This document shows positions 1 to 8,285 of a stretch of 64,000 nt of DNA, piece after piece. The notes below the pieces were generated by a model. It saw only the letters and a program-made list of their open reading frames with translations, searched no databases and was not told where the DNA came from. A program made the translations under genes and the position numbers. Source of the stretch: DATJLY01 sp963729295 (GTDB lineage Bacteria; Pseudomonadota; Alphaproteobacteria; ATCC43930; CGMCC-115725); NCBI GenBank assembly GCA_963729295.1, contig CAVSNJ010000003.1:1-64000 (forward strand), given 5' to 3'. Every line of letters starts with the position of its first letter. Position 1 is the first letter of the stretch.

Positions 1-41
1 CCATCCCCACTTTATGGGCATTTCCGGGGGTTTCTGAAAAA

Positions 42-53
42 CTACCCCACAGT
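42..53 (+). repeat. Putative integrase arm site, left copy
   Basis: CTACCCCACAGT occurs here and again at 12155-12166 beside the integrase gene. Direct repeats at the inner edges of both element ends are typical arm-type binding sites for tyrosine recombinases. The role is inferred from position. Confidence 0.5.
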
Positions 54-84
54 ATTCCCCCACGGTTTTAGGCCCGGCTGGGGG

Positions 85-113
85 TTGCCGTCAAGGCGGC
101 AAGAATGTAGGAT
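85..113 (+). promoter_or_regulatory. Candidate promoter and operator upstream of the excisionase-like gene
   Basis: TTGCCG (85-90), a 17-bp spacer and TAGGAT (108-113) form a plausible sigma-70 promoter reading rightwards. TTGCCG is also the left arm of a perfect inverted repeat with CGGCAA (97-102, 6-bp spacer), so a repressor bound there would cover the -35 box. The first clear start codon is at 237. This is pattern-based only. Confidence 0.35.
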
Positions 114-236
114 GATGGCGCGAGCATAGAATGTGCTCGCCCGTGCCGCTTGGTTGCGGAACCGCACGGCTTGCAGAACCCGGCGACGCCATCGTGGCGT
201 GGCAGCCGCTCAATGATCGAGCGAAAGGGTTCTGCC

Positions 237-713
237 ATGACTGGTCACATTCCACTTGGCCCACAACCGGAAAAGATTCCGGCGGGCTTCATCGACTTTC
301 CGACCGCCGCAAAGATGCTCGGCATTTTGGACTTCGTACTTCGCGACTGGCGGTCGCAAAGGAAGGGACCGCGTTGGTTCACTATCGGCGGCTGGCGTGT
401 CGTTTACCGCGCGATGGACGTGGCGGACTATCTCGCGAGCAAGGCCGCCGCACTCGACTTGAAGGCTGCCGAGCTTCGCGCCACGGCAGAAGCCGCGCGC
501 CGGACGGTAGAGCCGGAAGATCGGCCCGGCTTCATGGATCGCACCACGCCCGCCAGCGGACACGTGGACGCCAACGCGACTCCGAATCCTGCCGATGCCG
601 GCGCGGCTCGCGTCCGTGCTGCGCAGCGGGCCAAGCGGCTCGGCGACTTGAAGCCGGCAATCGAGCACAAGCCCGAGCCGTGGGAAGTCGCGGGCGAGGG
701 GTCCGCGCCATGA
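237..713 (+). CDS. Excisionase/AlpA-like helix-turn-helix protein
   Basis: The 158-residue protein has a MerR/excisionase-type winged helix at about residues 18-65: an AAKMLGI helix, a recognition segment and a basic wing (GPRWFTIGGWRVVYR). The rest is an Ala/Arg-rich helical tail with no recognisable domain. The ATG at 237 is chosen because AAAGGG lies just upstream and the HTH starts soon after; an in-frame ATG at 150 has no ribosome site. It is the first gene of the rightward operon and overlaps the next by ATGA. Likely a DNA-binding regulator or recombination directionality factor of the element; the target is unknown. Confidence 0.7.
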   Translation: MTGHIPLGPQPEKIPAGFIDFPTAAKMLGILDFVLRDWRSQRKGPRWFTIGGWRVVYRAMDVADYLASKAAALDLKAAELRATAEAARRTVEPEDRPGFMDRTTPASGHVDANATPNPADAGAARVRAAQRAKRLGDLKPAIEHKPEPWEVAGEGSAP

Positions 714-943
714 ACGCGCGCGAGTTCGTCAAGCTCAAGATCGGCGACATTGTGGAGTGCGCACCACGCCACGGCCGATCCTTGGGCGTAGATGATCTTG
801 TCGGCAAGGTCATCGCCATCAGCAACAGGACGGAAGGAGTCAAGGTGCGCGACCGTCACGGGGCCGAGTTCTGGTTTGACCGTCGAAAGGTGCAGTTCTC
901 GCAAGTTGACGAGCGCCAGTTCGCGAACGGCTGGTACGATTGA
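710..943 (+). CDS. Small hypothetical protein
   Basis: A 77-residue protein whose ATG overlaps the stop of the HTH gene (ATGA), so it is probably translated by coupling. It is mixed alpha/beta and basic, with a central stretch (GKVIAISNRTEGVKVRDRHG) resembling a small SH3-like barrel. I do not recognise a family. It sits between the HTH gene and the RepA-like ATPase, which suggests a role in early element functions, but nothing in the sequence proves it. Confidence 0.6.
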   Translation: MNAREFVKLKIGDIVECAPRHGRSLGVDDLVGKVIAISNRTEGVKVRDRHGAEFWFDRRKVQFSQVDERQFANGWYD

Positions 944-956
944 GGGAGTCCGCGCC

Positions 957-2206
957 ATGACCGAATCGGAACTGGTTCGCGAGGCCAAGCGGCACGGCCT
1001 CCTCAAGCCGGGTGAGGAGCGCGACATTGACGCGGTGTTTGATGCCGCCCGCGAAATGCGCATGCTCAAGCTATGGCCGCCGCCGGACGAAGCGGCCGAG
1101 CGTGCTGCCAAGTTCAATCCGCCCGTAGTCAGGACGCTCGGCAACGTGCTGGCATCGCGTCCGGCTCCCCTAGACGAGATTATCCCCTATCGCCTTGAAC
1201 GCCACGTGCTGGCGCTTCTGCTAGGCCACGGCGGCACTCACAAGAGCCGGATGGTTTTGCAGGGCGGCATGTCAGCACAAGCCGGGCATCCGTTCTTCGG
1301 ATCGCAGCCCGTCGCCGGCCTAACCTTCGTGCATGTTGCCGGCGAGGATATGGCGGACGAAGTCAATCGCCGCGTGCATCGCATCCGTGACGGACTCCAG
1401 CTTGGCGACCGTGCGGACCAAGCTCGCTACATTGATGCCTGCAACATCGGGCAACCGATTTTCGTAGTGCAGGACGTGCCCGGCGATCCGATCATCTTAA
1501 CGGACTTCGGTCATTGGTTGACCCGAGAGCTTCGCGCCATGTCGGGGCACAAGCTCGTCGCGCTCAACTCGTTCTATAACTTCGTGCGCTTCGTCGGGCA
1601 GGCAATGGCGAACATGGACCTTGTGCGGCTCCTGATTCAGAACGCGTTTGCGCAGTTCATGCGGATCACGGACTCGACGGTTTGGACTCCGTTCCATAGC
1701 AGCATCGCCGGTCAAAAGCGCGCCGATCAAACTAGCTGGAACGTCGCCTTTCACAATGCCCCACGCGTCGCCGACTGATCGAGAAGTCGGCAGATAGCGA
1801 CGTGTTCAAGCTGACGGCCGCCAAGCGGAACAACGGCGCGTTGCCGGCGCTTGTCGAGTTCATCTACCGGCAAGGCGTGCTGACGGTGCCAACGCCCGAG
1901 GAAAGTGAAGCTCGCGACGCGACATTCCGGGTCGCGTGCGTCGAAGCGGCGACACAGATGGCGCGAGCCGGCAGTCCAGTCACAAAAAAGAACAGGATCA
2001 CGCCCGAGGTACAGCATATCATCCGCAAGGTGCTCGGCGATCCGCGCGCCCGCATCACAAACCCGGACGTAAAGGCCGCCTTGCTCGCGGCAACGGCCGT
2101 TGACCAATCGCTCGTCTATGTCCAGTCGGACCCGCACCACGCGGCGGGCTACTACCCTGCAAATGAGCGCGAGCTTGCTAATCGGAATTGGGGCAGGAAG
2201 GAATGA
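957..2206 (+). pseudogene. RepA/RecA-like AAA ATPase (AAA_25 type), frameshifted
   Basis: The ATG at 957 follows GGGAG. Residues 90-97 form a Walker A loop (GHGGTHKS) and the fold resembles the RepA-like helicase ATPases of phages and plasmids, which act in replication initiation. The usual Walker B aspartate is Asn here (VALNSFYNF, N204). The first frame stops at 1778 just after a conserved NAPR motif. The family's C-terminal part (IEKSADSDVFKLTAAKRNN onward) continues in another frame to 2206. One missing base near 1765-1775 explains this, so either the gene decayed recently or the assembly has an indel. The first part alone would lack the C-terminal domain. Confidence 0.7.
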
Positions 2207-2328
2207 CAACGGCGGCAATTTTTCCGTCACTGTCAAACGCGGTTTTCCGTGAGGGTACTACGGTAGTGGTAGTGGTAGTGTTGGGTAGTATGACGCGACC
2301 TAACTCATTGATGCCGGTAGGTAAGTAG
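2203..2328 (+). CDS. Possible 41-residue protein coupled to the ATPase gene
   Basis: The ATG overlaps the ATPase stop (ATGA) behind a strong AGGAAGG site. The predicted peptide has a valine run (TTVVVVVLG) encoded by a GTA/GTG hexamer repeat. The start context is good, but the repeat could equally be a regulatory or origin sequence read as protein. No homology is recognised. Confidence 0.35.
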   Translation: MTTAAIFPSLSNAVFREGTTVVVVVVLGSMTRPNSLMPVGK

Positions 2329-2340
2329 CGCTGGTAGTGT
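2262..2340 (+). repeat. GGTAGT short repeats
   Basis: Three perfect tandem GGTAGT units lie at 2262-2279, with further GGTAGT/GGTAGG variants to about 2340. They stand directly downstream of the RepA-like gene, where iterons of an origin are often found. The unit is short and the role is unproven. Confidence 0.45.
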
Positions 2341-2653
2341 TCGTCCCCTTCCCTAATACCTAACCCCGGCGCACTCAAACGCGCCGCCATGAGGGCGGCC
2401 GTTGCTGCGCGGTCACGAAGGCTCAATGCTGGCGCAAAGTCGAGACTGAAAATCGACGGCCACAAATTCGCGAATTCGACGCCTTCCTTGCTAGTCCGGT
2501 GATCCTGGCCTAACTGATAGCCGCCGCGATGGTCCGGCTTGCCGCGCGGTGTAGCGCGCCGTTGCCGACAGGGTGCTCTAGCGGTACCTCTCTAGCACGC
2601 TCCTGCACGGATTCAAAAATCTGTGACGCAGCCGGCATGATGATTGCCAGCGC
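2329..2653. other. Non-coding interval
   Basis: Apart from the end of the GGTAGT repeats at its left, I see no ORF with a supported start. It separates the rightward replication-type genes from the leftward recombinase. Confidence 0.4.
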
Positions 2654-2690
2654 AAATAAAAACCCCGCCGAGCTTTCGCTGGGCGGGGTT
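2654..2690 (-). terminator. Rho-independent terminator of the serine recombinase gene
   Basis: On the minus strand AACCCCGCCC pairs with GGCGGGGTT across a short AGCGAAAGCT-type loop, followed by TTTTTATTT. It begins about 40 bases after the stop codon of the leftward recombinase gene, as expected of its terminator. Confidence 0.8.
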
Positions 2691-2727
2691 AGAGCGAGGA
2701 TCGCTGTAGAGCGCGTGAGGCGAGCGC

Positions 2728-3474
2728 CTATGCGGCGTCGGCCGTGAGCTTCGCCAGCACGCGGCGGACTTGAGTCGCGCACCAGCGCTCGCCTCCGCGC
2801 GGTGTTGGCGTATTGTGCATCGTGAGATAGACGGCAATCGCTTCAAGCGACGTTGCACCACTCGCGCGAGCCTCGGCGATCTTGCTGGCGTAGCGTTGTG
2901 CGCGCTCGGCGGCAAGCTCGGCATTCGCTGCGCTCGCGATGGCAGCAACGCGCGCGTCGCCCGGCTTGAGTTGCGGATTGCCTAAGATCGTGCCGCGAGC
3001 TTTCGCCGCCGCAAGTCCGGCGATGGTGCGCGCGCTAATCTGTTCGCGCTCGTATTCCGCCATCGCGGCGAGGATATGAAGCGTCAGCTTGTTCGCGTTC
3101 GGATTGTCAACGGCGATGAAGTTCACGCCCGATTGCATTAGGCCGGACAGGAAATGCACGTCACGGCCGAGCCGATCCAGCTTGGCGACGATAAGCGTGG
3201 CGTGGTGCAACTCACACTCGACAAGCGCCGCCGCAAGCTCCGGGCGGTCGCTGGCGCTGAATTTGCCGCTTTCGACTTCCACAAACGAGGCGATGATCTT
3301 GCCGGGTCCTACGTGCGCACGGATCGCGGCCTCTTGCGCTTCAAGTCCAAGCCCCGACGCGCCTTGCTTCTCTGTCGAGACGCGGCAATAAGCAACGTAG
3401 CAATCTGTGCGAGCCGCCGTGCGAGCTTCCGCGCGGGCTTTGGTGCGAGCGGCGTTGCGAATGTCGGCTTTCAT
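2728..3474 (-). CDS. Serine recombinase (resolvase/invertase family)
   Basis: The 248-residue protein has the resolvase catalytic domain: YCRVSTEKQ holds the nucleophile Ser33 and the adjacent Arg31, LDRLGRD carries the active-site arginines, and EYEREQISART begins the long E helix. A C-terminal helical region (about 185-245) would be the DNA-binding HTH. Size fits a small resolvase rather than a large phage integrase. The first ~24 residues are a basic, Ala/Arg-rich extension. It is transcribed leftwards alone and ends at a terminator. It probably resolves multimers or inverts a segment; no recombination site was identified. Confidence 0.9.
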   Translation of the reverse strand: MKADIRNAARTKARAEARTAARTDCYVAYCRVSTEKQGASGLGLEAQEAAIRAHVGPGKIIASFVEVESGKFSASDRPELAAALVECELHHATLIVAKLDRLGRDVHFLSGLMQSGVNFIAVDNPNANKLTLHILAAMAEYEREQISARTIAGLAAAKARGTILGNPQLKPGDARVAAIASAANAELAAERAQRYASKIAEARASGATSLEAIAVYLTMHNTPTPRGGERWCATQVRRVLAKLTADAA

Positions 3475-3916
3475 CGTCGATTTCCTGTCGTTTGTCGTGT
3501 TGGCAGACGAACATATGACGGAATGTCAGGACGCTTGCAAGCGCAATCAAAGTTAAAAAGCGATGATCGTCGAGGCTTTGTCGCGCATTCGATCAATCAT
3601 CGTTACGCGCGTGATTAACTTGCGTCAGCAACTACTAGATCGAGTGCCAGACAAGGCGCGTCGCACTCAACATCCGGTAGTTAACAACCCCCATTAACCG
3701 CTTTCGTTAAGCACGTGCGCCGGGCAACAGATGGTACGGGAGCCGCCCCAAGCATCGCTCGCCGTTCCTTGACAGGCGAGGAAGTGAAAAATTGGTTAGA
3801 TAGGAGCATAGGCCGTCAAAAAGTGCCGCCGTCCGCCATGCTCGTCTAGGGTTGTCGGCCGTGTCATTCCCGCCTATACTCTGCGTTAACGAATTGACCT
3901 TGAGACGATTGCAGCC
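3475..3916. other. Divergent intergenic region, about 440 bp
   Basis: It lies between the leftward recombinase and the rightward gene at 3917 and must hold both promoters. AT-richer stretches (TAACAACCCCCATTAACC, GTGATTAACTT) are present, but I see no clear promoter pair or ORF. Confidence 0.4.
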
Positions 3917-4597
3917 ATGTCCCGCCAGCACAAGCAACCGGGCGCTCCCGTCGCCGAATATCGCCCTCTTACCGAGGAAGATTGGCAGGCGATCTACAAG
4001 CACGTGGCGTTGAACGGCACCTTGTCCGGGGCAATCCGTGCCGTGCTTGGCCCCGACCGCAATCCGTCCGCCGTCTACAAGGCGCTGCAATTCGATCCTG
4101 TCGGCAGGGGCCGCCAGCTTGAGCAGGCACGCCAAGCCTTCCGCGACAAGCTCGTATCCCTCTTGCTGGCGCGTGCGCAGGACATGCCGAAGGCGGCACG
4201 TTGGAAGGGTGAAGTCATCGGCTACGATCTTGAGCGCGGCGACACGGCGGCGATTGTGGCGCTCGCCCGCCACTACCTGCCGGGCTGGCGCGACAAGGTT
4301 AGCGAGTCCGATCTTCAAGTTCGCGTCTCGGGCAATGCCGGCGACGATGACGACGTGTTGGTGCCGGCGATCACGTACTCAATGTGCGAGCGCATGCCGT
4401 TGGCGATGCGACGGCAACTCGCGGATGTTTTGAAGTGGATAGACAAGGACAACGCCGAGCATGCGACGCGCCGCGAGATTGCGCTTGGCGGCGACCTGAT
4501 CGAAGGGGAAGCGCTTCAAATCGAGCACGTCGAGAGTGGTCCTTTCGACATGCTCGCGCCCGATGAAGCCGAGCTTGCGCGGAGTGTGCTGGCATGA
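3917..4597 (+). CDS. Hypothetical protein, terminase-small-subunit-like in layout
   Basis: A 226-residue, charged protein. Residues about 18-55 (TEEDWQAIYKHVALNGTLSG onward) look like an N-terminal helix-turn-helix, followed by helical segments and an acidic tail. This layout recalls phage terminase small subunits, but no large subunit follows, so the resemblance is weak. It opens a chain of coupled genes (ATGA overlap with the next). Role unknown. Confidence 0.65.
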   Translation: MSRQHKQPGAPVAEYRPLTEEDWQAIYKHVALNGTLSGAIRAVLGPDRNPSAVYKALQFDPVGRGRQLEQARQAFRDKLVSLLLARAQDMPKAARWKGEVIGYDLERGDTAAIVALARHYLPGWRDKVSESDLQVRVSGNAGDDDDVLVPAITYSMCERMPLAMRRQLADVLKWIDKDNAEHATRREIALGGDLIEGEALQIEHVESGPFDMLAPDEAELARSVLA

Positions 4598-5085
4598 GCG
4601 ATCCGACCATCGGCAAGGCGCTCGAATATCTCGCGTCGCTAGAGCCGGGCGCACCGGGTGACGGTGATTGCCCCGCCGGCATGCGCATGGCGCGCGGCTG
4701 GGAAGCCGCCATGTTTATCGGCGTTCCCGTCATCGGCGGAAGGCTCGACAAGCGCACGCTCGCCGGCTTGGCGGTACCGCTTGCATCAGACGACAAGCTC
4801 GGCATGCTCGCATTCGAGGCGACGGCGAGCGCGCTTGACCAGTATCAGCGCGAGTGCCTTGAGTGCGAGTGGATCAAGACGGGACGGCCGGAAGGCGAGC
4901 GGTTCACGATCCGATGGCGCAAGGTGCGCGACAGTCTCGGCGAGTGGTGGGTGACGCCAAGCGGTCGCATCATGCTCAATGCTTGCGTCTATTCGCCGCC
5001 GGCACCGCAGGCACCGCCCGCTCCCGCCGAGCGCACCATGCCAGAGTCGGACGTGATCTACCGTCCGTTACGGCGAGGGCACTGA
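4594..5085 (+). CDS. Hypothetical protein
   Basis: A 163-residue protein whose start overlaps the preceding stop (ATGA). It has a Gly-rich segment (MFIGVPVIGGRLDKRTLAG), Trp-rich beta-like stretches (FTIRWRKVRDSLGEWWVTP) and a proline-rich tail (PPAPQAPPAPAE). No family is recognised. Coupling suggests it is made in proportion to its upstream neighbour. Confidence 0.65.
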   Translation: MSDPTIGKALEYLASLEPGAPGDGDCPAGMRMARGWEAAMFIGVPVIGGRLDKRTLAGLAVPLASDDKLGMLAFEATASALDQYQRECLECEWIKTGRPEGERFTIRWRKVRDSLGEWWVTPSGRIMLNACVYSPPAPQAPPAPAERTMPESDVIYRPLRRGH

Positions 5086-5087
5086 CA

Positions 5088-5321
5088 ATGGCTTACCAGC
5101 TTCCCGCGAGTTGCCGCGACATTGTGCTTTGCGTGCCGGGCCATGAGCCGCCGCACCGAATGCAAACGGCGCGAGTCGTCGTCTTGACCGGCGATGACTC
5201 CGGTACGCCGCGCGTTATCGGCAAGCCAATCGGATTCCCGCATCGCCGCTTCGCGCCGGGCGAGCATGTTCCCCTGCCGTCCGAAATGCGGGCACGGTCG
5301 CGGCGTGTCTGCATCGTGTGA
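5088..5321 (+). CDS. Small hypothetical protein
   Basis: A 77-residue basic protein starting 2 bases after the previous stop, hence same operon. It has a CRDIVLCVPGHEPPH stretch and a Gly/Pro-rich middle. No domain is recognised. It is the last gene before the 31-bp palindrome at 5337. Confidence 0.6.
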   Translation: MAYQLPASCRDIVLCVPGHEPPHRMQTARVVVLTGDDSGTPRVIGKPIGFPHRRFAPGEHVPLPSEMRARSRRVCIV

Positions 5322-5336
5322 TTCTGGAAACTCGCG

Positions 5337-5367
5337 GATTAGATGGTGCAATTTGCACCATCTAATC
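5337..5367. promoter_or_regulatory. 31-bp perfect palindrome (15-bp arms, 1-bp centre)
   Basis: The arm GATTAGATGGTGCAA is followed by T and then its exact reverse complement. A one-base centre makes an RNA hairpin unlikely, and there is no T-tract, so it is better read as a binding site for a dimeric protein. It lies between the gene ending at 5321 and the AAAGGAG site of the 20-residue ORF at 5386, as an operator or a recombination/origin site would. Confidence 0.7.
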
Positions 5368-5385
5368 TAGGAAAGGAGTCGCACC

Positions 5386-5448
5386 ATGACGGCGCAGCTA
5401 TTCAGTCTCGCCGAGGATGGCGAAGCGCACGGCGAGCACGACCTATGA
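5386..5448 (+). CDS. 20-residue leader-type ORF
   Basis: ATG with a near-ideal AAAGGAG site 9 bases upstream encodes MTAQLFSLAEDGEAHGEHDL. Its stop overlaps the next start (ATGA). The strong ribosome site, tiny acidic product and coupling suggest a translational leader for the 5445 gene, placed right behind the palindrome. Confidence 0.5.
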   Translation: MTAQLFSLAEDGEAHGEHDL

Positions 5449-5999
5449 GTGACGACTCCACCTATGCCGAAGATCGCCGAGCTTCGCGACCGGACTCCAT
5501 CCTTCGCGGCTTCCGCGCCGGCATGTCGGATCGGAAGATTTTCGCCTTCGCCCGCGCCATCGTGGAAGCCGAGGAACCATCCTTGAATCGCACCCGCACC
5601 CTGGCACGGCTGGCGCGGCAGGAGCGCCAGCTAGATCAAGCCAAGGCGGCGACACTCCCGCCCGCCGGCTCCGCGTGTCGCGTCTCGGGGCCGTACGCGC
5701 CTAGCCTATCGGCGGCGCTTGCCGAGGGTCGATTCAAAAAGCCGTTCGATCCTGCCAAGCGGCGGACGCGTCCGCCGGCCGCACAAGCACGTCAGCACAT
5801 GCCCCAGCTTGCCGTTGCCAGGGCCGAGCGGATGGCGGCGCGTGCGCAAGGACCGGAAGCCGAGCGGGCTTATTTGCTTGCCAGGAAGCGCAAGCACAAC
5901 GCGGCATGGCTTCTGCGCCGGAAGGCTGCCGGCATCGCCAGGGCGCAGGCCAGGGCAGGCACCGCGCCCCAGCAAGCGACTGACGGGCCATTGCGGTAG
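5445..5999 (+). CDS. Hypothetical basic protein
   Basis: A 184-residue, Arg/Ala-rich protein starting in an ATGA overlap with the 20-residue ORF. Residues about 15-60 (SILRGFRAGMSDRKIFAFAR onward) could be a small HTH; the rest is helical and strongly basic, suggesting nucleic acid contact. No family is recognised. Confidence 0.6.
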   Translation: MSDDSTYAEDRRASRPDSILRGFRAGMSDRKIFAFARAIVEAEEPSLNRTRTLARLARQERQLDQAKAATLPPAGSACRVSGPYAPSLSAALAEGRFKKPFDPAKRRTRPPAAQARQHMPQLAVARAERMAARAQGPEAERAYLLARKRKHNAAWLLRRKAAGIARAQARAGTAPQQATDGPLR

Positions 6000-6118
6000 A
6001 TCGCGCCGTAGCGCGTCCTACGGGGCCGGGCGAGCCTGCTATTTTCGGGTCTAGACCAGATTAAAATAATCCCGCCGGTTAACTTTACATTGACCACGGC
6101 CAAGCGTAGGCCGGGCGC

Positions 6119-6655
6119 ATGGCAAGGGACCTTGAAAAGCAACGAGCGACGCAAGCGGCCTATCGTGCTGCAAACCGGGAAAGGATCAAGGTGCAGTCGC
6201 GAGCACGCCGGGAAAGGCTCAAGGTGCAGTCGCGAGCACGGCACGCGGCTTGGTATGCGGCGAACCGGGAGAATGTGCTAGCGACGAAAGCGGCCTATCG
6301 TGCTGCAAATCTGGAAAAAGTGCGAGAACGCTCGCGAGCGTCAAAATTGGCGTGCAAGTACGGAATCACAATCGAACATTTCGACACGATTTTTGACGGG
6401 CAGCATGGGTGTTGCGCACTTTGTCAGTGCGATCTAACGAAGCTCAATCCACGGGATGTTCACGTAGACCACGATCACGAAACCGGCATGGTGCGCGGCA
6501 TCACGTGCCACGCTTGCAACCGTGGAATTGGCTTCCTCAAGGACGATCCTGCCGTGCTTCGCCGAGCGGCCGACTACATCGAAGATTTCCGCGAGCTTGC
6601 CCACATGAATCCCGCCGTGGTGCGGGCTAGACAGTCCGGCCGAAAGCGAGCATAA
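6119..6655 (+). CDS. HNH endonuclease, recombination endonuclease VII family (copy A)
   Basis: A 178-residue protein with a C-terminal endonuclease VII domain: CCALCQCDL, then VDHDHETGMVRGITCHACNRG, giving the two zinc CxxC pairs and the DHDH catalytic motif. Family members resolve branched DNA or nick DNA. Residues 1-75 are an Arg-rich linker with internal repeats (two near-identical 30-base units at about 6176-6240 and two AAYRAAN motifs), probably grown by DNA duplication. A second member lies at 8527-9114. The domain is intact and likely active. Confidence 0.85.
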   Translation: MARDLEKQRATQAAYRAANRERIKVQSRARRERLKVQSRARHAAWYAANRENVLATKAAYRAANLEKVRERSRASKLACKYGITIEHFDTIFDGQHGCCALCQCDLTKLNPRDVHVDHDHETGMVRGITCHACNRGIGFLKDDPAVLRRAADYIEDFRELAHMNPAVVRARQSGRKRA

Positions 6656-6790
6656 TCTCTCTTGTCGATTGAGTTTTCGACACTCCCAAGCGGAATGATC
6701 CGGGTGAGCCAGGGTCCGCGTCGAGAGACGCCGGACTCATTTGGCATTGGGCTAGAGCATCGGGCTTTAGCGTCACGCGGAGTCGTTGTC

Positions 6791-7645
6791 ATGGCAAAGA
6801 CCAGCCTCGAAAAGATCAATGACGGACTGGCGAATCGCCAGCGTCAACGGTCGAATCCCTTTGCAACCGCAACCATCGTTTCCGCCGCGAGCTTGCAGAC
6901 ACTCCGCGAGGAATTTGCCGCGCACCACGCGGCGCATGCCAAGCACATGAAGGCGGCAACCGATAGGATCGCCGCATTCGACGAAGCGCAATCGCGCGAC
7001 TTCCTGAAGTACCAGCACCGCGCGACAGTCGGCAATGGTGGTGCCCTTGTCAATGAGCGCCGCTCGAATGCCGAGCTTGCGCAGTTCCGCGAGAATCAAA
7101 AGCGTGATCGCGTCGCCGCCGTCAACGCAATCGCCGCCGATGCAAAGGCCGTATGCCAGCCCAATCAACTCAAGATGCAAGAGATTGCCGCCGCGATCCG
7201 CGCCAGCGCCGGGCAGTTCTCCGCGTTGTCGCTCGCGTCGAGTCACGAGCTTGGTTCCGAGCGCCGTTCCCAACTCTTCGCCGAAGTTTCCACCATGCAA
7301 CCCATGGCCCTGTTGCACGTCGCGCAAAAGGCGGCGAGCGAAGGCAACTCGCTACTCGCGAGTGTCTGCATTTCCGTTTGCGACGCCATGCCGGCGGATC
7401 GCCGCCCCTTCGTGCCCGCCGATCTAGCGGCGCAAGCGTTCGGGGCGCGAGCCGCATCCGCACAAGAGCACGTGACGCACGTCACCACGAGTCACGCGGC
7501 GACGCTGGCGGCAGAACAAGCCTTGACCGTTGCGCCCAATGACGCGCTTGGGAAGATCGCTCGCGGCGTCGAGTCACGAATTGCCAACTCCGATTCCATC
7601 GCGGCGGATCGGCGCTCGGCAGCTATCAACCCGCCGCAGGAGTAA
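6791..7645 (+). CDS. Hypothetical helical protein
   Basis: A 284-residue protein starting at an ATG in a MAKTSLEKIND context; an in-frame upstream extension to 6662 lacks a good start. It is almost all helix with Ala- and Gln-rich heptad-like stretches (residues about 40-200), compatible with coiled coils, and has no membrane segment. It could be structural or scaffold-like, but no family is recognised. It precedes a chain of small coupled genes. Confidence 0.6.
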   Translation: MAKTSLEKINDGLANRQRQRSNPFATATIVSAASLQTLREEFAAHHAAHAKHMKAATDRIAAFDEAQSRDFLKYQHRATVGNGGALVNERRSNAELAQFRENQKRDRVAAVNAIAADAKAVCQPNQLKMQEIAAAIRASAGQFSALSLASSHELGSERRSQLFAEVSTMQPMALLHVAQKAASEGNSLLASVCISVCDAMPADRRPFVPADLAAQAFGARAASAQEHVTHVTTSHAATLAAEQALTVAPNDALGKIARGVESRIANSDSIAADRRSAAINPPQE

Positions 7646-7650
7646 GGACC

Positions 7651-8001
7651 ATGAGTCACACGCATCGCGGTCATACCGCAGTCCGCCCTGTTCGCACGGC
7701 CGAAGGCATGAGCGACGTTGCGCTTGATGCCCCGTCATCGCTGGCGACTACGCGGCGTTGGGGTAGCGACGTTGCGGCGAACGCCCGACAAATCAACTCG
7801 CCGATGGACACGAGTAGCAGCGTCTATCACGGGCCGGGCGCGACAACGACAAAGCCCGATGCCGGATTGCAGAACGAACTCGACCGTGCGCTTGCCAGCG
7901 CTCGCAAGGTTCCGCCAAGTGGCAACGGCGCACTCGGCGAGGATAAGCAAGCGGATCGCGAAAAGGGTGCCGGTGCAAATCCGCCGGCACCCGTTGCGTG
8001 A
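7651..8001 (+). CDS. Hypothetical low-complexity protein
   Basis: A 116-residue protein starting 5 bases after the previous stop, with GGA just upstream. It is Ser/Thr/Ala/Pro-rich and probably disordered. Its stop overlaps the GTG of the next gene (GTGA). No family is recognised. Confidence 0.6.
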   Translation: MSHTHRGHTAVRPVRTAEGMSDVALDAPSSLATTRRWGSDVAANARQINSPMDTSSSVYHGPGATTTKPDAGLQNELDRALASARKVPPSGNGALGEDKQADREKGAGANPPAPVA

Positions 8002-8285
8002 GTGTGCCGCCGTGCATGACGCGGACGGAGTCCTTGACGGACTGCCGCAATCGAACTCGCGAGTTTGTGCAGCGTGTCGCGCGGGCCAGGGGCTTTAGTT
8101 TCGGCTGCATCATCGGGGCGATTCACGATGGTTGCAGCGCCGCCGAAATCAAGTCCATGGGCGGCGACAAGCTCATGCAACTCTACGGCGGACGCCCGCC
8201 TATGAACTCCTTGGCACCCGCTGGCAAGGCTCCCCGTGCTGCCCCACGGCAACAGCCGCATGCGCCGGTAAGGCAAGGCGCATGA
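7998..8285 (+). CDS. Small hypothetical protein
   Basis: A 95-residue protein from a GTG that overlaps the previous stop; ATG at 8016 is the alternative start. The middle (CIIGAIHDGCSAAEIKSMGG) looks like a short helix-turn-helix. The C terminus is Pro/Gln-rich. Function unknown. Confidence 0.55.
   Translation: MSVPPCMTRTESLTDCRNRTREFVQRVARARGFSFGCIIGAIHDGCSAAEIKSMGGDKLMQLYGGRPPMNSLAPAGKAPRAAPRQQPHAPVRQGA

Noticed and set aside
131..943. Single 270-codon gene at the left end
   Set aside because: It is out of frame with the clear HTH gene for most of its length; only its last 77 codons (710-943) have a supported start.
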